Assembly (NCBI GenBank): GCA_900758315.1
Contig: CAAERF010000469.1
Coordinates: 1 to 23,855, forward strand
Source: an uncultured Oscillospiraceae bacterium
GTDB lineage: Bacteria; Bacillota; Clostridia; Oscillospirales; Oscillospiraceae
DNA: 23,855 bases
Direction: 5' to 3'
In this document: piece after piece, positions 22,562 to 23,855 of the stretch
How positions within the stretch are numbered: the stretch's first letter is position 1
How the letters are laid out: every line of letters begins with the position of its first letter
Notes under the pieces: model-generated
The model's input: only the letters and a program-made list of their open reading frames with translations
Told to the model about the DNA's origin: nothing
Databases searched by the model: none
Translations under genes and position numbers: made by a program

Positions 22562-22608
22562 ATGATATCATCATCGAACATTCCGTGAGTACCGCTTGCC
22601 GGGAAAAA
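22562..22608 (-). promoter_or_regulatory. Cluster promoter element A
   Basis: Minus strand: TTTTTCCCGGCAAGCGGT (22608-22591), then 24 bp from AAGCGG to TATCAT (22567-22562), or 23 bp to ATATCA. The leader to the ATG of protein A is about 105 nt and holds a GCCGC/GCGGC hairpin near 22508-22524. Confidence 0.68.
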
Positions 22609-22619
22609 GAATGTCACTG

Positions 22620-23534
22620 TCAGGAGGAATACAGATTTATGTAGTACCGTTGACCATCCCGGCTTTCGGCGAAGAACTCCAAAATTTCCTGCATCTGCAT
22701 CGGCTGCTGATAACCGCAGCGTATGCCGGAAAGCACCACCAGATCTCTGCGAACCGCAAACACACTGTGCGCTGTCCGCATAAAGCTTTTGGCATCTTCC
22801 TCGTCCAGCCCGTATCCGATTACGAGCTTCAGCAGGGTGCCCTGACTGGTGGTTTTTCTCTGTTCCTTTTGTAAAGAATCCGCTTCCTTTTCGCCGCGGA
22901 TGGGATAAAATGACTCCCAGGCATCCGGGCTAATCCAGGCATACGTCAAAAACTCGGAAACCGTCATGCCGGTTGCTTTCTGCAGCCTGTGGACTTCCGT
23001 TCTCAATGGTTCGTCCACATGGAAAACAGAGCGTATGATCCGGCTGTTGAATTCCAGAACCTCTTCCGGGGTAAGAGAAAGGTGCTGACGTATTTTTTCC
23101 AATGTTGCTTCGCCGGTAGCATTTTTGCAGTTCAGGAAATTTAGCCAAACCTTTGCCGGAATGCCCGCTTCCTTCCGAAACTTGACCTGTTCCTTTGCCA
23201 AAAGGGTTTCTTCTAAAAAAACCAGCGCACTCTCTCTGTCTATTTTTGCGGTCATCTGGAATTCCCGGAGCATTCTGCCGGAGAGGCCGAGCTGTGCCTG
23301 GTTTTGCCACACGACCCGAAACATCCGTGTTGTCTTGACTGACTCTGCGGATAAGAATTCCTCTCTGGCAGCGGCATCGAGACCGAACTGTTCCAGCCAG
23401 GTCTTCATACCGCGCTGAAGCTTCTGCATTACATAATCCGACAGGCCTCTCTGCAGCTTTTGGATCTCCGGATCATACAAAAGCTGGTTCAGATGTTCCT
23501 CCAAACGGACAAAGTCGATCTCAAATGTATCCAT
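22620..23534 (-). CDS. Helical protein with HTH-like segments, first gene of the cluster
   Basis: 304 aa, all-helical by appearance. Residues 115-160 (EQVKFRKEAGIPAKVWLNFL and the following KNATGEATLEKIRQHLSLTP) have the shape of a degenerate Cro/C1 helix-turn-helix. Residues 180-265 (RLQKATGMTVSEFLTYAWIS ... LLKLVIGYGLDEEDAKSFM) look like a second such unit, followed by RRDLVVLSGIRCGY and ILEFFAES, a C-terminal pattern common in XRE-type proteins. It may bind DNA and control the cluster, or it may be an HTH-derived protein-binding module. The ATG at 23534 follows GAGGGTG; the longer frame to 23591 runs through a hairpin and has no ribosome site. Confidence 0.72.
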   Translation of the reverse strand: MDTFEIDFVRLEEHLNQLLYDPEIQKLQRGLSDYVMQKLQRGMKTWLEQFGLDAAAREEFLSAESVKTTRMFRVVWQNQAQLGLSGRMLREFQMTAKIDRESALVFLEETLLAKEQVKFRKEAGIPAKVWLNFLNCKNATGEATLEKIRQHLSLTPEEVLEFNSRIIRSVFHVDEPLRTEVHRLQKATGMTVSEFLTYAWISPDAWESFYPIRGEKEADSLQKEQRKTTSQGTLLKLVIGYGLDEEDAKSFMRTAHSVFAVRRDLVVLSGIRCGYQQPMQMQEILEFFAESRDGQRYYINLYSS

Positions 23535-23560
23535 GAAAACACCCTCACTCGCAAAATGAG

Positions 23561-23603
23561 AAACGGCCTGCAATGGGCGTAGTTTACCCACTGCAGGCCG
23601 TTT
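23561..23603 (-). terminator. Strong hairpin in the leader of the first cluster gene (terminator or attenuator)
   Basis: AAACGGCCTGCA (23561-23572) pairs with TGCAGGCCGTTT (23592-23603); after one A-C mismatch, TGGG pairs with CCCA. On the minus strand TTTCTCATTTT follows, on the plus strand TTTTAT, so it may stop transcripts from both sides. It lies 27 bp before the first cluster ATG and downstream of the promoter at 23685-23713. Confidence 0.6.
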
Positions 23604-23684
23604 TATGGTATTGAGCCACTCAATTACTCCTGCGTATTACCTTCATGGCTCGCACCACAATTTGCAATGATAATAAATTAATTC
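23604..23684. other. Upstream leader of the cluster, no gene seen
   Basis: No ORF with a ribosome site. ATTGAG-CCA-CTCAAT (around 23613-23627) is a small palindrome. Its GAGCCA part can instead pair with TGGCTC near 23646-23651, so alternative RNA folds exist. Confidence 0.4.
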
Positions 23685-23713
23685 ATTTTAACATGTTGTT
23701 TTCGAGATTTCAA
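23685..23713 (-). promoter_or_regulatory. Candidate main promoter of the cluster
   Basis: Minus strand TTGAAA (23713-23708), 17-bp spacer, TAAAAT (23690-23685) in an AT-rich stretch. The resulting leader of roughly 145 nt contains the hairpin at 23561-23603. It lacks the 18-bp element of promoters A-C. Confidence 0.6.
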
Positions 23714-23769
23714 GCACAGAGCATTGATGGCCAGGGACCGTGTTAGCATCGAAAAGGCGGATTGGACTA

Positions 23770-23855
23770 TAGTCAAGTAAGTGGACACGTTTTTAGCAAA
23801 AATTTATCCAGGAGCAGTTGCCTGGGTCTGCTCCCAGTATAAAGATTCTGCCTCG
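23770..23855 (-). mobile_element. Possible end of an insertion sequence (window edge)
   Basis: AGTCAAGTAAGTGGACACGT (23770-23789) has the look of an IS terminal sequence. Just outside it, on the minus strand, an open frame enters from the right edge and ends ...ESLYWEQTQATAPG at a TAA (23806-23804), as a transposase C-terminus would. Only 17 codons are visible, so the family cannot be named. A hairpin GGAGCAG/CTGCTCC is also present near 23811-23834. Confidence 0.25.

Noticed and set aside
1..23855. CRISPR arrays, tRNA or rRNA genes
   Set aside because: No regularly spaced repeats, no tRNA-like TTCGA/CCA arms in cloverleaf order and no rRNA segments were found on reading both strands.

Overview
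The window looks like the chromosome of a GC-rich anaerobic Firmicute, most likely an Oscillospiraceae-type Clostridium (Flavonifractor/Lawsonibacter-like). This is inferred from strong GGAGG-type ribosome sites, TTGACA/TATAAT promoters, a CsoR copper operon and the style of the proteins. No rRNA or marker gene is present, so the genus is a guess.

Left part (1-6131), sulfur amino acids and their PLP cofactor. It holds the 5' part of pdxS (PLP synthase), cysK, a divergent Rrf2/CymR-type regulator, metY followed by a carbon-nitrogen hydrolase, and a PatB/MalY-type C-S lyase. CysK, MetY and PatB are all PLP enzymes. Promoters can be read for pdxS, cysK, the regulator, metY and patB. Those of cysK, metY, patB and the regulator carry related TAGGT-type motifs or palindromes, so a local Rrf2 regulon is plausible. 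metY has a leader of about 290 nt with a small ORF behind a consensus ribosome site and mutually exclusive antiterminator and terminator stems. This is a candidate attenuator that I do not recognise as SAM-I or T-box.

Middle part (6193-10409). An array of five short hairpins is followed by a copper operon on the minus strand: csoR, a membrane-tethered HMA protein, and copA with a C-terminal CopZ-like domain that has its own ribosome site and ATG. Two palindromic CsoR-type operators precede it. A ferritin gene with its own promoter comes next.

Right part (10372-23713), the most interesting region. Ten minus-strand genes run from a promoter at 23685-23713 to a terminator at 10372-10409. In order of transcription they are: a helical protein with HTH-like segments; two tandem paralogous membrane proteins; a small helical protein; an Hsp70/actin-fold ATPase with a transmembrane segment instead of a substrate-binding domain; an unknown soluble protein; a Ycf46-type AAA+ ATPase; a third, divergent membrane protein of the same layout; an EcsC-family protein; and an ADP-ribosylglycohydrolase. 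The three related membrane proteins have acidic tails ending in Phe. Each is preceded by the same 18-bp element placed 23-24 bp upstream of a -10 box. That shared control argues that the cluster is one functional system: an ATP-driven, membrane-associated chaperone/unfoldase machine of unknown purpose. I know of no described system with this composition. The right edge may contain the end of an insertion sequence.
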